NCBI GenBank assembly: GCA_947489585.1 | Contig: CANLEE010000001.1 | Location: 862,946-926,945, forward strand | Reading direction: 5' to 3' | DNA length: 64,000 nucleotides | From: an uncultured Psychroserpens sp. | GTDB lineage: Bacteria; Bacteroidota; Bacteroidia; Flavobacteriales; Flavobacteriaceae | Part shown: piece after piece, positions 46,211 through 54,383 of the stretch | How positions within the stretch are numbered: the stretch's first letter is position 1 | Layout of the letters: each line of letters opens with the position of its first letter | The notes under the pieces: model-generated | Databases searched by the model: none | What the model was told of the DNA's origin: nothing | What the model saw: the letters and a program-made list of their open reading frames with translations, nothing else | Translations under genes and position numbers: made by a program

Positions 46211-48355
46211 ATGAAATCAATAGTATCGTTAATTATAGTACTTCTAACCTTTGCAATTGGGCAAGCGCAAATAGATGATCGTCTATCATTAATTCAAAAT
46301 AAACTGGACAGCTTGTCTATAACCAATAAAGCGCTAACAGATAAGTTAGAAGCCAATATAGCACTAAATGAGGTCACACTTTCTAATTTTTTATTAGCTG
46401 TATCTAATACACACAATATTAGTATTAATGTATCTCCACAGCTTAATCAGATTAATATCACAAATAATTTTTCTGATGTAACTGTCTCTAATGTGCTCAT
46501 GTTTTTATGTAAAGAATACAACTTGACTATTGAATTTACAGGCGACATTTTATCTATTAAGCCCTATACCCCAATTCCTGAGGACAAAACATACCCTATC
46601 GCAATAGATTTCAACCCAAATAATGAAACCATTGCAATAGATACACGAGATAATAGTCTTTATGAAGTCTTCAGGAATATTATGGATGCCAGTGCAAAAA
46701 ACTTAATGTATGCTCCAGGAATGGAAAATCAAAAAATCACATCCTATATTAAAGCTACCAATTTTGATGTTGCAATGAACAAACTGGCGTTAGCTAATAA
46801 TCTAACACTTACTAAAACAAAAGATAATTTTTATGTGTTTGATTTACAATCGACCACTAACTCTAATGATAGAGCAAGCCTAAGACATCGTTTAAATCCT
46901 AATTTAAGCTTTAAGATTCTAAATAAAACTAGTCAACTTTTAGAAGTTGATTTTGTAAATACACCTATTGCTGAAGTTATTAGAACTATTGGTGATTCAC
47001 TTAATTTAAATATGTTTATAGCATCACCATTAGAACAGGCTGGTAATGTGACTTTAAAAACAAAATCTATAAGTTTTGATAATCTACTCATTAAAATGTT
47101 TGAACCTCAAGTTGAGGTGAAATCATTAAATGGTAATGATAATACTATAGCAACTTCTGGCAATAGAAATTCTAATCAACAGACAAGCATTCCAGAACCT
47201 ACGAGTTACACATTTAAAAAAGAAGGTGATGTTTATTTTTTCGGAACTACCAAGCAGTTAAGCGTTCGTAAGATAGAAATTATCACGCTTATGCATCGCT
47301 CTGTTAACCTCATGCCTGATCCTGAACCAATGCTATCAAATAATAATGTAAGAGATAATTTCGCAGTGGCCGATCAAGGCTACAGAAATCAAATCAATTA
47401 TAATAATTCTAACACTAACAATACTGCAAACCGAAATCGAAATTCGGTTAATCAGAACGATCAGGACTCCAGAAGTATATTAGATATTATACCAGAAGAA
47501 ATTAAACACGGGTTAGATTTTAAAGTTGATTTTGAACTCAATAGCCTTTATGTCACTGGTACTAGTGCTAAAATAGAATTCTTTAAAAACTTTGTAAAAA
47601 AAATTGACAAAACTATTCCTGTTATTTTAATTGAAGTTATGATTGTGGAGGCCCAAACAACTAATACCTTAGAAGCTGGAGTTTCTTGGGGAATTGGAGA
47701 TTCACCAGAAACAACTCAGGGTAGTTTGTTCCCTACTACTGATTTAACCTTAGGTGCTCAAACCATCAACAAAATCATTAATGGTTTTAGTAGTACGTCT
47801 GTCTTTAATTTTGGTAGAGTGGTTCCTAACTTTTTTGCAACTATTAAGGCTATGGAAACCAATGGCGACTTAAAGATTAAATCTACACCTAAATTAGCTA
47901 CACTTAATGGTCATAGAGCTTCATTTTCTAATGGACAAACATCATACTATGCTATTGTACAAAGAAATATTATTGGAACTGATAATCCGCAAACCTCTGA
48001 AATTCGCAACTACTTTCCTATTGATGCAAAATTAGGCTTAGATGTTAAGCCTTATGTTACAGGAGACAAACAAGTCTTGCTTGATATTAATGTCATTCAG
48101 TCCAGTTTTGGACAACGTATTGCTGATGATGCGCCACCAGACATCAACTCAAGAAATTTCTCATCTGTTGTACGAATGAAAGATCAAGATATAGCTGTTT
48201 TAGGTGGTTTAGAAGAAAATTATAAAAACAATTCTGGTTCTGGTGTTCCCTTTTTAGCAAGAATTCCTGTTATTAAGTGGTTATTTAGTAAGCGTGTTAG
48301 AGAAGGCAGAAAATCTAAATTAACTGTATTTATTAAGCCAACAGTAATTTACTAA
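46211..48355 (+). CDS. Secretin (GspD/PilQ family)
   Basis: A 714-residue outer-membrane channel. After a signal peptide (VSLIIVLLTFAIGQAQ) come STN and N-type domains (about 45-300), including a low-complexity Asn-rich linker (YNNSNTNNTANRNRNS). The C-terminal secretin domain (about 465-714) has VILIEVMIVEAQTTNT, KSTPKLATLNGHRASF, DQDIAVLGGL and the closing VPFLARIPVIKWLFSKR. The next gene starts at the last base of this one. With the ATPase and F protein it defines a real secretion or pilus machine. Confidence 0.95.
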   Translation: MKSIVSLIIVLLTFAIGQAQIDDRLSLIQNKLDSLSITNKALTDKLEANIALNEVTLSNFLLAVSNTHNISINVSPQLNQINITNNFSDVTVSNVLMFLCKEYNLTIEFTGDILSIKPYTPIPEDKTYPIAIDFNPNNETIAIDTRDNSLYEVFRNIMDASAKNLMYAPGMENQKITSYIKATNFDVAMNKLALANNLTLTKTKDNFYVFDLQSTTNSNDRASLRHRLNPNLSFKILNKTSQLLEVDFVNTPIAEVIRTIGDSLNLNMFIASPLEQAGNVTLKTKSISFDNLLIKMFEPQVEVKSLNGNDNTIATSGNRNSNQQTSIPEPTSYTFKKEGDVYFFGTTKQLSVRKIEIITLMHRSVNLMPDPEPMLSNNNVRDNFAVADQGYRNQINYNNSNTNNTANRNRNSVNQNDQDSRSILDIIPEEIKHGLDFKVDFELNSLYVTGTSAKIEFFKNFVKKIDKTIPVILIEVMIVEAQTTNTLEAGVSWGIGDSPETTQGSLFPTTDLTLGAQTINKIINGFSSTSVFNFGRVVPNFFATIKAMETNGDLKIKSTPKLATLNGHRASFSNGQTSYYAIVQRNIIGTDNPQTSEIRNYFPIDAKLGLDVKPYVTGDKQVLLDINVIQSSFGQRIADDAPPDINSRNFSSVVRMKDQDIAVLGGLEENYKNNSGSGVPFLARIPVIKWLFSKRVREGRKSKLTVFIKPTVIY

Positions 48356-49566
48356 TGAAAGATAGGTTAATTACATATTTAACATTTGGAAACCGCTTTT
48401 ATAGTATTGAACAGACGCAATCAAATGGGGAAGCAATCTACTATGGTATTGAATTAAAAAAAACTAAAAATCAAGTTGAAGTAGCAAAAAGCTTTGAGTA
48501 TAAAAATCTTGATGAGACATCAAAATATATTCCAAAACACAAACCCGTTTTTCTAGTTATTAATAACGAATTTGTCATTACTAAGAGAATTGAAAGTAAT
48601 GAAACAGAGCCTTTAAAACTAGCGCATTTAGCCTTTCAAAATATTAAAATTGATGATTTCTATTATGAGGTTTTAAAACAAAAAAACATTCACTTTATAT
48701 CGATATGTCGAAAGGATTATTTGGATAAACTACTGAGTGATTATCAAACAAATAATATTTCCATCATTGATTTTTCTTTAGGTAATCTGATGATAACATC
48801 CATATCAAATCTCATTTCAGAAAAAGAGGTACAAACATCTAATGCAGTTATCACTAAAGAGAACGATCAGATTAGTGCTATTGAAATTGATAATAATCTC
48901 ACGGAAGTATCTTACGCATTTAATGATACAACCTTAAAGAGCCAGGAACTACTTCCTTTTTCATCTGCATTAAGTTTAATTACAAAAACAAAACAAGTCG
49001 TTTCAGCTTTTAATAGTAAAGATCAAAATTTACTAACCAATTTTAAAGAAAAGCTGTTCTTTAATCAATTCATTAAAATTGGATTATCTCTCTTATTTAT
49101 TACCCTATTAATCAATTTTTTTCTATTTAATAACTACTACGATAAAGTAAATCAATTAAGAGAAATAACTCAAGTGTTTAATGTATCCAAAAGCAAACTG
49201 ATTAATCTTAGTGATAAGGTTCAGAAAACGCAAAAGATGGTAGAAGATGTATTAAAAAGTAATGCCTCAAAAAGTTCCTTTTATGTTGATGCGATAATCC
49301 ATAATTTACCAGATGCCATTATACTATCGGAACTTAATTACCAACCATTACTTAAAAAAATAAAAGATGATAAAGCTATCCAAAATGATATCGATGTTAT
49401 AATTGTTTCTGGAACAACTTCAGATAGAGTATTAGTATCTCAGTGGATATCTCAGCTCGAAACTAAAGATTGGATAAACAACATTGAAATCTTAAGTTTT
49501 GATGATAAACAAAAAGCATCATTATTTTCAATTAAAATCAATATTCAGGATGACACAAAAAACTAA
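48355..49566 (+). CDS. GspL/PilM-PilN-like inner-membrane assembly protein
   Basis: A 403-residue bitopic protein. A cytoplasmic actin-like region (about 1-230) is followed by one membrane helix (about 237-257, IGLSLLFITLLINFFLFN), a coiled coil (YYDKVNQLREITQVFN) and a PilN/GspL-type periplasmic ferredoxin-like domain (VIIVSGTTSDRVLVSQWISQ, NNIEILSFDDK). No signal peptide. Position after the secretin and before an M/O-like gene is that of GspL or a PilM-PilN fusion, which links the ATPase to the pseudopilus. Sequence similarity is low; the call rests on architecture and order. Confidence 0.75.
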   Translation: MKDRLITYLTFGNRFYSIEQTQSNGEAIYYGIELKKTKNQVEVAKSFEYKNLDETSKYIPKHKPVFLVINNEFVITKRIESNETEPLKLAHLAFQNIKIDDFYYEVLKQKNIHFISICRKDYLDKLLSDYQTNNISIIDFSLGNLMITSISNLISEKEVQTSNAVITKENDQISAIEIDNNLTEVSYAFNDTTLKSQELLPFSSALSLITKTKQVVSAFNSKDQNLLTNFKEKLFFNQFIKIGLSLLFITLLINFFLFNNYYDKVNQLREITQVFNVSKSKLINLSDKVQKTQKMVEDVLKSNASKSSFYVDAIIHNLPDAIILSELNYQPLLKKIKDDKAIQNDIDVIIVSGTTSDRVLVSQWISQLETKDWINNIEILSFDDKQKASLFSIKINIQDDTKN

Positions 49567-50062
49567 AAATATAATACTTGTCTGTGCATTTTTACTTTTA
49601 GTTTGCCTTGCATATAAATTTGCTTTTTCTAATACCATTCAAGCAAAAAAAGAATACAAGGCTCTAAAAACAGAAGCTGTAGCTTTTGATAATATGCCAA
49701 TGCAACTATCTTCTCTAAAACAAAAAGAAAAGTATTATGATTCATTGCTTACCCAATATCAATTAAAAGGAAACTCAATTCAAAATACTATACTTAAAAC
49801 CATCAATTCCTATGCTGATAGTTCGAATCTTAAGGTTAGTGATTTTATAGAACCTCATCAAATTCAGCAAAATGATCTAAAAATCAGTACGTATCAATTT
49901 ACTTTAGAAGGAAATTACAATGCAATTATTGGTCTTATCCATAACTTAGAGCAAAACACAAAATTTGGCGAAATCATAAATCTAGATTTTAAGAAAAAGA
50001 AAAACTATAAAACTGGTAAATATTTTTTACAGGCTCACATACTACTTAAAAGTTTTGGATAA
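49550..50062 (+). CDS. GspM/PilO-like inner-membrane protein
   Basis: A 170-residue bitopic protein starting at the ATG at 49550, 17 bp inside the preceding gene; a longer in-frame start at 49499 would run inside that gene's coding region and is less likely. One N-terminal helix (IILVCAFLLLVCLAYKFAF), a coiled coil (KKEYKALKTEA) and a ferredoxin-like PilO/GspM domain (STYQFTLEGNYNAIIGLIHN, GEIINLDFKKK) are visible. It ends the plus-strand operon and converges on the F gene 20 bp away. Confidence 0.75.
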   Translation: MTQKTKNIILVCAFLLLVCLAYKFAFSNTIQAKKEYKALKTEAVAFDNMPMQLSSLKQKEKYYDSLLTQYQLKGNSIQNTILKTINSYADSSNLKVSDFIEPHQIQQNDLKISTYQFTLEGNYNAIIGLIHNLEQNTKFGEIINLDFKKKKNYKTGKYFLQAHILLKSFG

Positions 50063-50082
50063 TTTGTGGCCAGATTTTATTT

Positions 50083-51216
50083 CTAAACGATGCTACTTAA
50101 CCTAAACATCGGTAAATACATTGCTATTAATATAAATCCAACAAAAATTCCAATGAAAAGAATGATAAATGGTTCTAGTAACGTTGATAACATTTTAGAA
50201 CTATTTTGAACCTTAGTATTATAAAGTGTGTTCAGTTTAGAGAAAATATAATCCGTTTGATTGGTCTCTTCTGAAACTTTTACAAGGGTAATCATTCGAT
50301 CATCAAAGAGCTTATGCTTTTCCATAGAACTACTTAAAGATTGTCCTTGAATGATTTGTTTTTCAATAGTATCAAGTGCAGTCGTAAGTGGAAAAAAGTC
50401 TATCATTTTCTTTACTAGGTTAACACTGTCAACTATAGGAACTTTTGACGCTGTTAAAAGCATCATTGATTGTGTGAATTGTGATAAATAGACGGTTTTT
50501 AAAAACTTGCCCACAAAAGGTATTCTAATAAGAAGGTTGTCCTTTATACGTTTGTACCACTCTTTTTTTCTTACTACAAAATTTATAACTATTAGAATAA
50601 AAAACAGTAAAATAAATAACCAACCATACTCTTGAATTATGCTAGACAAATTCACCACCAACTGAGTTATAGCTGGTAGTTCAACATTTTGTTGTTTAAA
50701 AATATCTTGAAACATTGGAACAACGAACTGTAACATAAAAACCACAACTAAAATTGCAGTAGTTAATATGATGGCAGGATAAGTTAGAGCATTTATAAGC
50801 TGTCTACGCTGGTCATTTTTTTTTGAATAGAATTCACCTAATTGATGAGTGATTTTCGGTATTGTCCCTGTCTCCTCTCCTATCTTTATCGAATGATATT
50901 CATAATCTGAAAAATCTTTATAAACTCGTATCGCTTCAGAAAAGCTTTGCCCTTCGATAATAGATTTTAATATGGCTTCTAATATGGTTTTAGTCTTCTT
51001 GTTTTTTTGTGAATTTACAATAAGTTCCAGCGCTTTTTTTAGATTAATTCCTGCATTAAGTAATACACTAAGTTCTCCATAGAAATCTTCTTTAACTTTA
51101 TTAGAAAATGGCTTTTTCAAAGTTATGATTTCCTTATTAAGTAAAGATTCTATGCTGTTACCCTCCTTAGTAATAACCTTTTCTCTTGCCTGTATTTTAT
51201 CTAATTGAAATGCCAT
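50083..51216 (-). CDS. Type II secretion F protein (GspF/PilC)
   Basis: A 377-residue polytopic inner-membrane platform protein. Two T2SSF repeats are visible: FYGELSVLLNAGINLKKALE ... YHSIKIGEETGTIPKITHQL (about 60-180) and FTQSMMLLTASKVPIVDSV ... ITLVKVSEETNQTDYI (about 245-355). Membrane helices lie near 150-170, 200-215 and 350-372. It is the last gene of the minus-strand operon, while the ATPase it works with is in the convergent plus-strand operon. Confidence 0.94.
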   Translation of the reverse strand: MAFQLDKIQAREKVITKEGNSIESLLNKEIITLKKPFSNKVKEDFYGELSVLLNAGINLKKALELIVNSQKNKKTKTILEAILKSIIEGQSFSEAIRVYKDFSDYEYHSIKIGEETGTIPKITHQLGEFYSKKNDQRRQLINALTYPAIILTTAILVVVFMLQFVVPMFQDIFKQQNVELPAITQLVVNLSSIIQEYGWLFILLFFILIVINFVVRKKEWYKRIKDNLLIRIPFVGKFLKTVYLSQFTQSMMLLTASKVPIVDSVNLVKKMIDFFPLTTALDTIEKQIIQGQSLSSSMEKHKLFDDRMITLVKVSEETNQTDYIFSKLNTLYNTKVQNSSKMLSTLLEPFIILFIGIFVGFILIAMYLPMFRLSSIV

Positions 51217-51674
51217 TAGTTCATAAATTGTGAAGCGTCATTTGATTTGAAAACAAATAGTTGCTGATTTCCATATGCTTTGGGTAATTCTAATTTCAAT
51301 GCATCCAACTTACCTTTATAGATTTTTTTACCATCGAAAAAAAACAACTTCTCAACATGTTTAAAATGAAAAGTGTCTTTTGCTCTGGTTATGAATTCAC
51401 TATTAAAATAATAGCTAATAGAGTCTCTTGGTGATAAGAATAATAGCTTATCCTCATTAACTGAAAATGATATATTGTTATATCTATTAAAATCAATCCA
51501 TAAGGATTGCTCTAGCCTATTAAGCTCTGCCGTATTATTCAGGTTCTCTCCAATAGCCCACATATTTCTTTGAACAAGACTAAGCACCATAAAGGCGAGA
51601 CCGATTACAATAGTAGATATTATCATTACTATCAGTATTTCACTTAATGTATATGCAGCTATCTTTGATTTCAT
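51216..51674 (-). CDS. Minor pseudopilin (GspJ/PulJ-like)
   Basis: A 152-residue pilin-like protein with a short leader, cleavage site IAA|YTLSE (Glu at +5) and the hydrophobic helix ILIVMIISTIVIGLAFMVLS. The globular domain is beta-rich (LLFLSPRDSISYYF, KLFFFDGKKIYKG). Size and operon order suggest GspJ. It overlaps the neighbours by 4 bp upstream and 1 bp downstream. Confidence 0.82.
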   Translation of the reverse strand: MKSKIAAYTLSEILIVMIISTIVIGLAFMVLSLVQRNMWAIGENLNNTAELNRLEQSLWIDFNRYNNISFSVNEDKLLFLSPRDSISYYFNSEFITRAKDTFHFKHVEKLFFFDGKKIYKGKLDALKLELPKAYGNQQLFVFKSNDASQFMN

Positions 51675-52003
51675 TTGCAGTAAGAACTTCTTATAATCGT
51701 TTTATTTGTTATTTGATTGTGTGCTAAGAATTGTACCTCATCATAACGTCCATTCTTCCCTTTTTTTATAGAAATATCCCAACCATCATATTCATCCATA
51801 TATGGCACTTTCAATTTATCGCTAATAGATAAATATTCTAATTCATTAAGGTGCGCCGTTATGGCTCTTGTATCGTTTCTAATCGAATTTGAGAACATAT
51901 TGTTCATAATAAGGCTTGCTACCATAAATATGACAACAATTAATACTGAAGAAATGAGAGTTTCCATTAGTGTAGACCCTCTAACTTTTTTTAGTACAAC
52001 CAT
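51671..52003 (-). CDS. Minor pseudopilin (GspI-like)
   Basis: A 110-residue pilin-like protein with leader KKVRG|STLME (Gly at -1, Glu at +5) and helix TLISSVLIVVIFMVASLIM. The short globular part ends in SSYCK. The size matches GspI, the smallest of the tip pseudopilins. It overlaps its upstream neighbour by 13 bp and the J-like gene by 4 bp. Confidence 0.8.
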   Translation of the reverse strand: MVVLKKVRGSTLMETLISSVLIVVIFMVASLIMNNMFSNSIRNDTRAITAHLNELEYLSISDKLKVPYMDEYDGWDISIKKGKNGRYDEVQFLAHNQITNKTIIRSSYCK

Positions 52004-53244
52004 TTCATTATGTTTTTAGGATTATCATCTAATACAAGACCAACATACTCATCTACCAATTCATGCGCGTTAATTTCACCATTGTACAAATGGTTTTGAT
52101 ATCTTGTTCCTCCTTCTATTGTAATAAAATTATTTGCATATATAGTACCGCTAACTTTTCCTCTGAGTTCTAAATTCTGCTCACAATACACCTCTCCTTC
52201 TATCTCAGCATTGGTCTCTATTTTTAGCTGAACATTATAATTGCTTGACGATGTTTTGCCAAGACATAAAACACTTCCTTTTATTTGGGCATTGGATTGA
52301 ATTTCTAAAAGATGCTTGGCCTGCAGGTCTTGCTCATTATAATCACCATATAGCATTAAAGCCGAAGGATAATCTAATCTGACATTTTTTGACACAACTA
52401 TACTCTTTGTTGCAAACACCTGAAACGTACCTCTCACATTTTCTTTAATCTCAACAGTTGGCGCTATTAAAATGACATCATTTAATTTAGAAGTTTCATC
52501 AACAGTAATTTTAGCACTAGACTGAACAATGATATGTCCAATTAACTCAATTTCTGAGAGAAAAATAGGCCTATTACTATACGCAAGTTTAGGTTTGTTT
52601 TTAAACGAATTAATAGCTTTCCTTACGCCTAAATCTAAAGATTCAACGTCAAACTGCTTTTCCATATGAGCTGCTGTAAAACTTTTAATGTGTTTTAGCA
52701 TATGAAAACCTAATCCTGGAAATTGCTTTATGTCTTTTATTTTTCCGTTAACGAGTGTTGATCCATAATATGAATGACCAGAAATATTTCCTGATTTCAC
52801 ACCTCGTTTGGGTAAATAGACATCACCTGTTATTTTAGTTTGTCCAACGACAACTAATGGGTGATTATTTTCCTTAAGAAATAAAGCTATTTTATTACGC
52901 CCTTGACTTTGTCCAATTAAAGCCATTTTATCAAATGATTTTTGTTTTATCTCAGCTTTAGCATATACTTTTTCGTATAATCCCCAGAAATCTCTTTTGA
53001 CTTTAAGTGACTTATAATCTTCATCGAAAAGAGCAATGGTAATAGTATCCTTTATAATTATATTGTTAGATAGACTATGCCCTATACCTTTATCTGTCAA
53101 TTTTACCATTTCTATCAGATGATTCGTTTGAATCCTGAACCGCTTATGAGTGTGCGCCAAAATCAAAAAAGAAGCTAACAATAAAGCTATTATTACAGTA
53201 ATAAATGTAACCGTTTGTAATGCGCCAGCCCTTAGCTTTTTCAT
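51991..53244 (-). CDS. GspK/PilX-like protein with bactofilin-like beta-helix
   Basis: A 417-residue protein with an N-terminal membrane helix (FITVIIALLLASFLILA) preceded by KLRAGALQ, in the position of GspK in the I-J-K tip complex; a clear Glu+5 is not visible, as is common in GspK. From about residue 120 the sequence turns into repeated short hydrophobic strands typical of a polymer-forming bactofilin-like beta-helix (GQTKITGDVYLPK, KLNDVILIAPTVEIKENVRG, ETNAEIEGEVYCEQNLELRG). This is unlike the helical GspK domain. It may form an unusual rigid pseudopilus tip or bind the cargo. It overlaps its neighbours at both ends. Confidence 0.7.
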   Translation of the reverse strand: MKKLRAGALQTVTFITVIIALLLASFLILAHTHKRFRIQTNHLIEMVKLTDKGIGHSLSNNIIIKDTITIALFDEDYKSLKVKRDFWGLYEKVYAKAEIKQKSFDKMALIGQSQGRNKIALFLKENNHPLVVVGQTKITGDVYLPKRGVKSGNISGHSYYGSTLVNGKIKDIKQFPGLGFHMLKHIKSFTAAHMEKQFDVESLDLGVRKAINSFKNKPKLAYSNRPIFLSEIELIGHIIVQSSAKITVDETSKLNDVILIAPTVEIKENVRGTFQVFATKSIVVSKNVRLDYPSALMLYGDYNEQDLQAKHLLEIQSNAQIKGSVLCLGKTSSSNYNVQLKIETNAEIEGEVYCEQNLELRGKVSGTIYANNFITIEGGTRYQNHLYNGEINAHELVDEYVGLVLDDNPKNIMKWLY

Positions 53245-53705
53245 AATTGTTCTTTTCTTGAAAAGGTTTTTACATTATTTCTATACTTCAATGTTATACG
53301 CTTTTTATTTCCACTAACTAAAACAATACTATCTCTCATCTGCCCTTTTTTGAGTAAGCATTGGTTTCCATTAATTTCAATTATAAACACATTTTGATTC
53401 TTGTTGTTGCTTTTAACAATTCCTAAATATTTAACTGGTTTCCAGGAAACTGTTAGCTTTCTTTTCTTTAAACTGGTTCCTCCTTTCTTTTTTAATACAG
53501 TTCCTAAAAAAGGGTCTCTTTCCGCAATGGTAATTGAAAATTTATCTACAGTAGTTGTAATCTTAAAATCTTTAATTGTTGCATTCTGCTGAACTATTGT
53601 TTCAGGTAATTCAGGATCTAATCCAGTAATTATTTTAAAGGCTATAGTTCCCCAAACACCTATAACTAATATTAGTAGTACATATGTTTTCTTTTTATTC
53701 TTCAA
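53241..53705 (-). CDS. GspC/PilP-like periplasmic connector
   Basis: A 154-residue protein with one N-terminal helix (YVLLILVIGVWGTIAFKII) and a small beta domain (RDPFLGTV, KYLGIVKSNNKNQNVFIIEI, LLKKGQMRDSIVLVSGN). RDPF followed by a YxGxV strand is the typical HR/PilP pattern. Such proteins link the inner-membrane complex to the secretin. It overlaps the K-like gene by 4 bp and the lipoprotein gene by 11 bp. Confidence 0.8.
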   Translation of the reverse strand: MKNKKKTYVLLILVIGVWGTIAFKIITGLDPELPETIVQQNATIKDFKITTTVDKFSITIAERDPFLGTVLKKKGGTSLKKRKLTVSWKPVKYLGIVKSNNKNQNVFIIEINGNQCLLKKGQMRDSIVLVSGNKKRITLKYRNNVKTFSRKEQL

Positions 53706-54054
53706 CGGTTAGGTTTTGAGTTTGAAATTGAGTCTGATAGGCAGAATTTATTGCCTTTACTTGCCACTGATAATTATTAGCTGGAAGTAGTAGCGTAAAA
53801 TTATTAGTCGTTATCAATGTGTCCTCAACAATTTGCTGTGGGGTTTCAAAGTTTGGTGTAGCTATTCGTAATTGATATGACTCGCCAAATTCTAACACTT
53901 CCCAAAAGAAATTTATTGAATCAGCTTGAATTACTGCATTATCTGTAGGAGCAATAATTATGATTTCTTCTTCGGAAATATCATCAACTTCAATAATCTC
54001 TTCGCAACTGAGAATACCCAATATGACCAATAATAGTGTAATTTTTTTTAGCAT
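53695..54054 (-). CDS. FN3-like lipoprotein heading the minus secretion operon
   Basis: A 119-residue lipoprotein with lipobox Cys17 (LVILGILSC), an acidic linker (EEIIEVDDISEEEIII) and one fibronectin-III-like domain (PTDNAVIQADSINFFWEVLE, YQLRIATPNF, NYQWQVKAINSAYQT). As the first gene of the F/J/I/K/C operon it might act as a secretin pilot or as a surface receptor for cargo. The sequence does not decide this. A perfect hairpin lies just upstream of the start codon. Confidence 0.78.
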   Translation of the reverse strand: MLKKITLLLVILGILSCEEIIEVDDISEEEIIIIAPTDNAVIQADSINFFWEVLEFGESYQLRIATPNFETPQQIVEDTLITTNNFTLLLPANNYQWQVKAINSAYQTQFQTQNLTVEE

Positions 54055-54060
54055 GGTTTT

Positions 54061-54083
54061 AATATCAAGTTATACTTGATATT
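54061..54083. promoter_or_regulatory. Perfect hairpin in the 5' leader of the secretion operon
   Basis: AATATCAAGT (54061-54070) / ACTTGATATT (54074-54083) with a TAT loop, 6 bp before the ATG of the lipoprotein gene. It would cover the ribosome-binding region of the messenger, or it may be a dimer-binding operator. There is no T-run on the gene side, so it is not a terminator. Confidence 0.5.
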
Positions 54084-54122
54084 AAAAGTAGTAACTACCC
54101 ATGCAGGTGTGCAGGGCTTTTT

Positions 54123-54153
54123 GCTTTAAAAACTAAAGCATAATGCTTTGATT
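54123..54153. promoter_or_regulatory. 31-bp operator-like element, copy 2
   Basis: Same length, order and spacing of half-sites (GCTTTAA, TAAAGC, AATGCTTT) as at 43129-43159, 68 bp from the lipoprotein start codon. The core AAAGCATAATGCTTT is a perfect 7+1+7 palindrome. Confidence 0.6.
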
Positions 54154-54266
54154 ATAAAATATCTTATTTATTGATTTATTTGTGTTTTAATTAATTTATT
54201 TTCTTTTAACTCTTTGGTTATCAGTATAAAACTGTTCGATAGTAGCGTATGAAGGGGAGCAAGTTT

Positions 54267-54298
54267 AAAAAGCCACTAGAAATAGTGGCTTTTTTTTT
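54267..54298. terminator. Terminator between the toxin island and the secretion operon
   Basis: AGCCACTA (54271-54278) / TAGTGGCT (54283-54290) with loop GAAA, a long T-run on the plus side and a shorter one on the minus side. It can end the minus-strand toxin operon. The remaining gap (54055-54383) holds only the elements listed here and the radical SAM fragment. Confidence 0.75.
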
Positions 54299-54374
54299 GC
54301 AATATTACCTTCACCTCTCATATGTTGTCCAAAACGTGAATCGTTAAGTGTTCCACCATGACAATTTTCTATTA
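54299..54374 (-). pseudogene. 76-bp remnant copy of the radical SAM gene
   Basis: This stretch aligns without gaps to 61100-61175 inside the radical SAM gene (69 of 76 positions the same) and encodes the same residues around NCHGGTLNDSRFGQ. Most differences are silent, so the copy looks like an orthologous sequence rather than a fresh duplication. Nothing of the gene remains on either side. Confidence 0.9.
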
Positions 54375-54383
54375 TATTTTTAA

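Noticed and set aside
46930..47480. Asn-rich, low-complexity stretch in the secretin as a possible insertion or repeat element.
   Set aside because: The frame is intact and a linker between N-domains and the secretin domain is common; nucleotide repeats are not regular.
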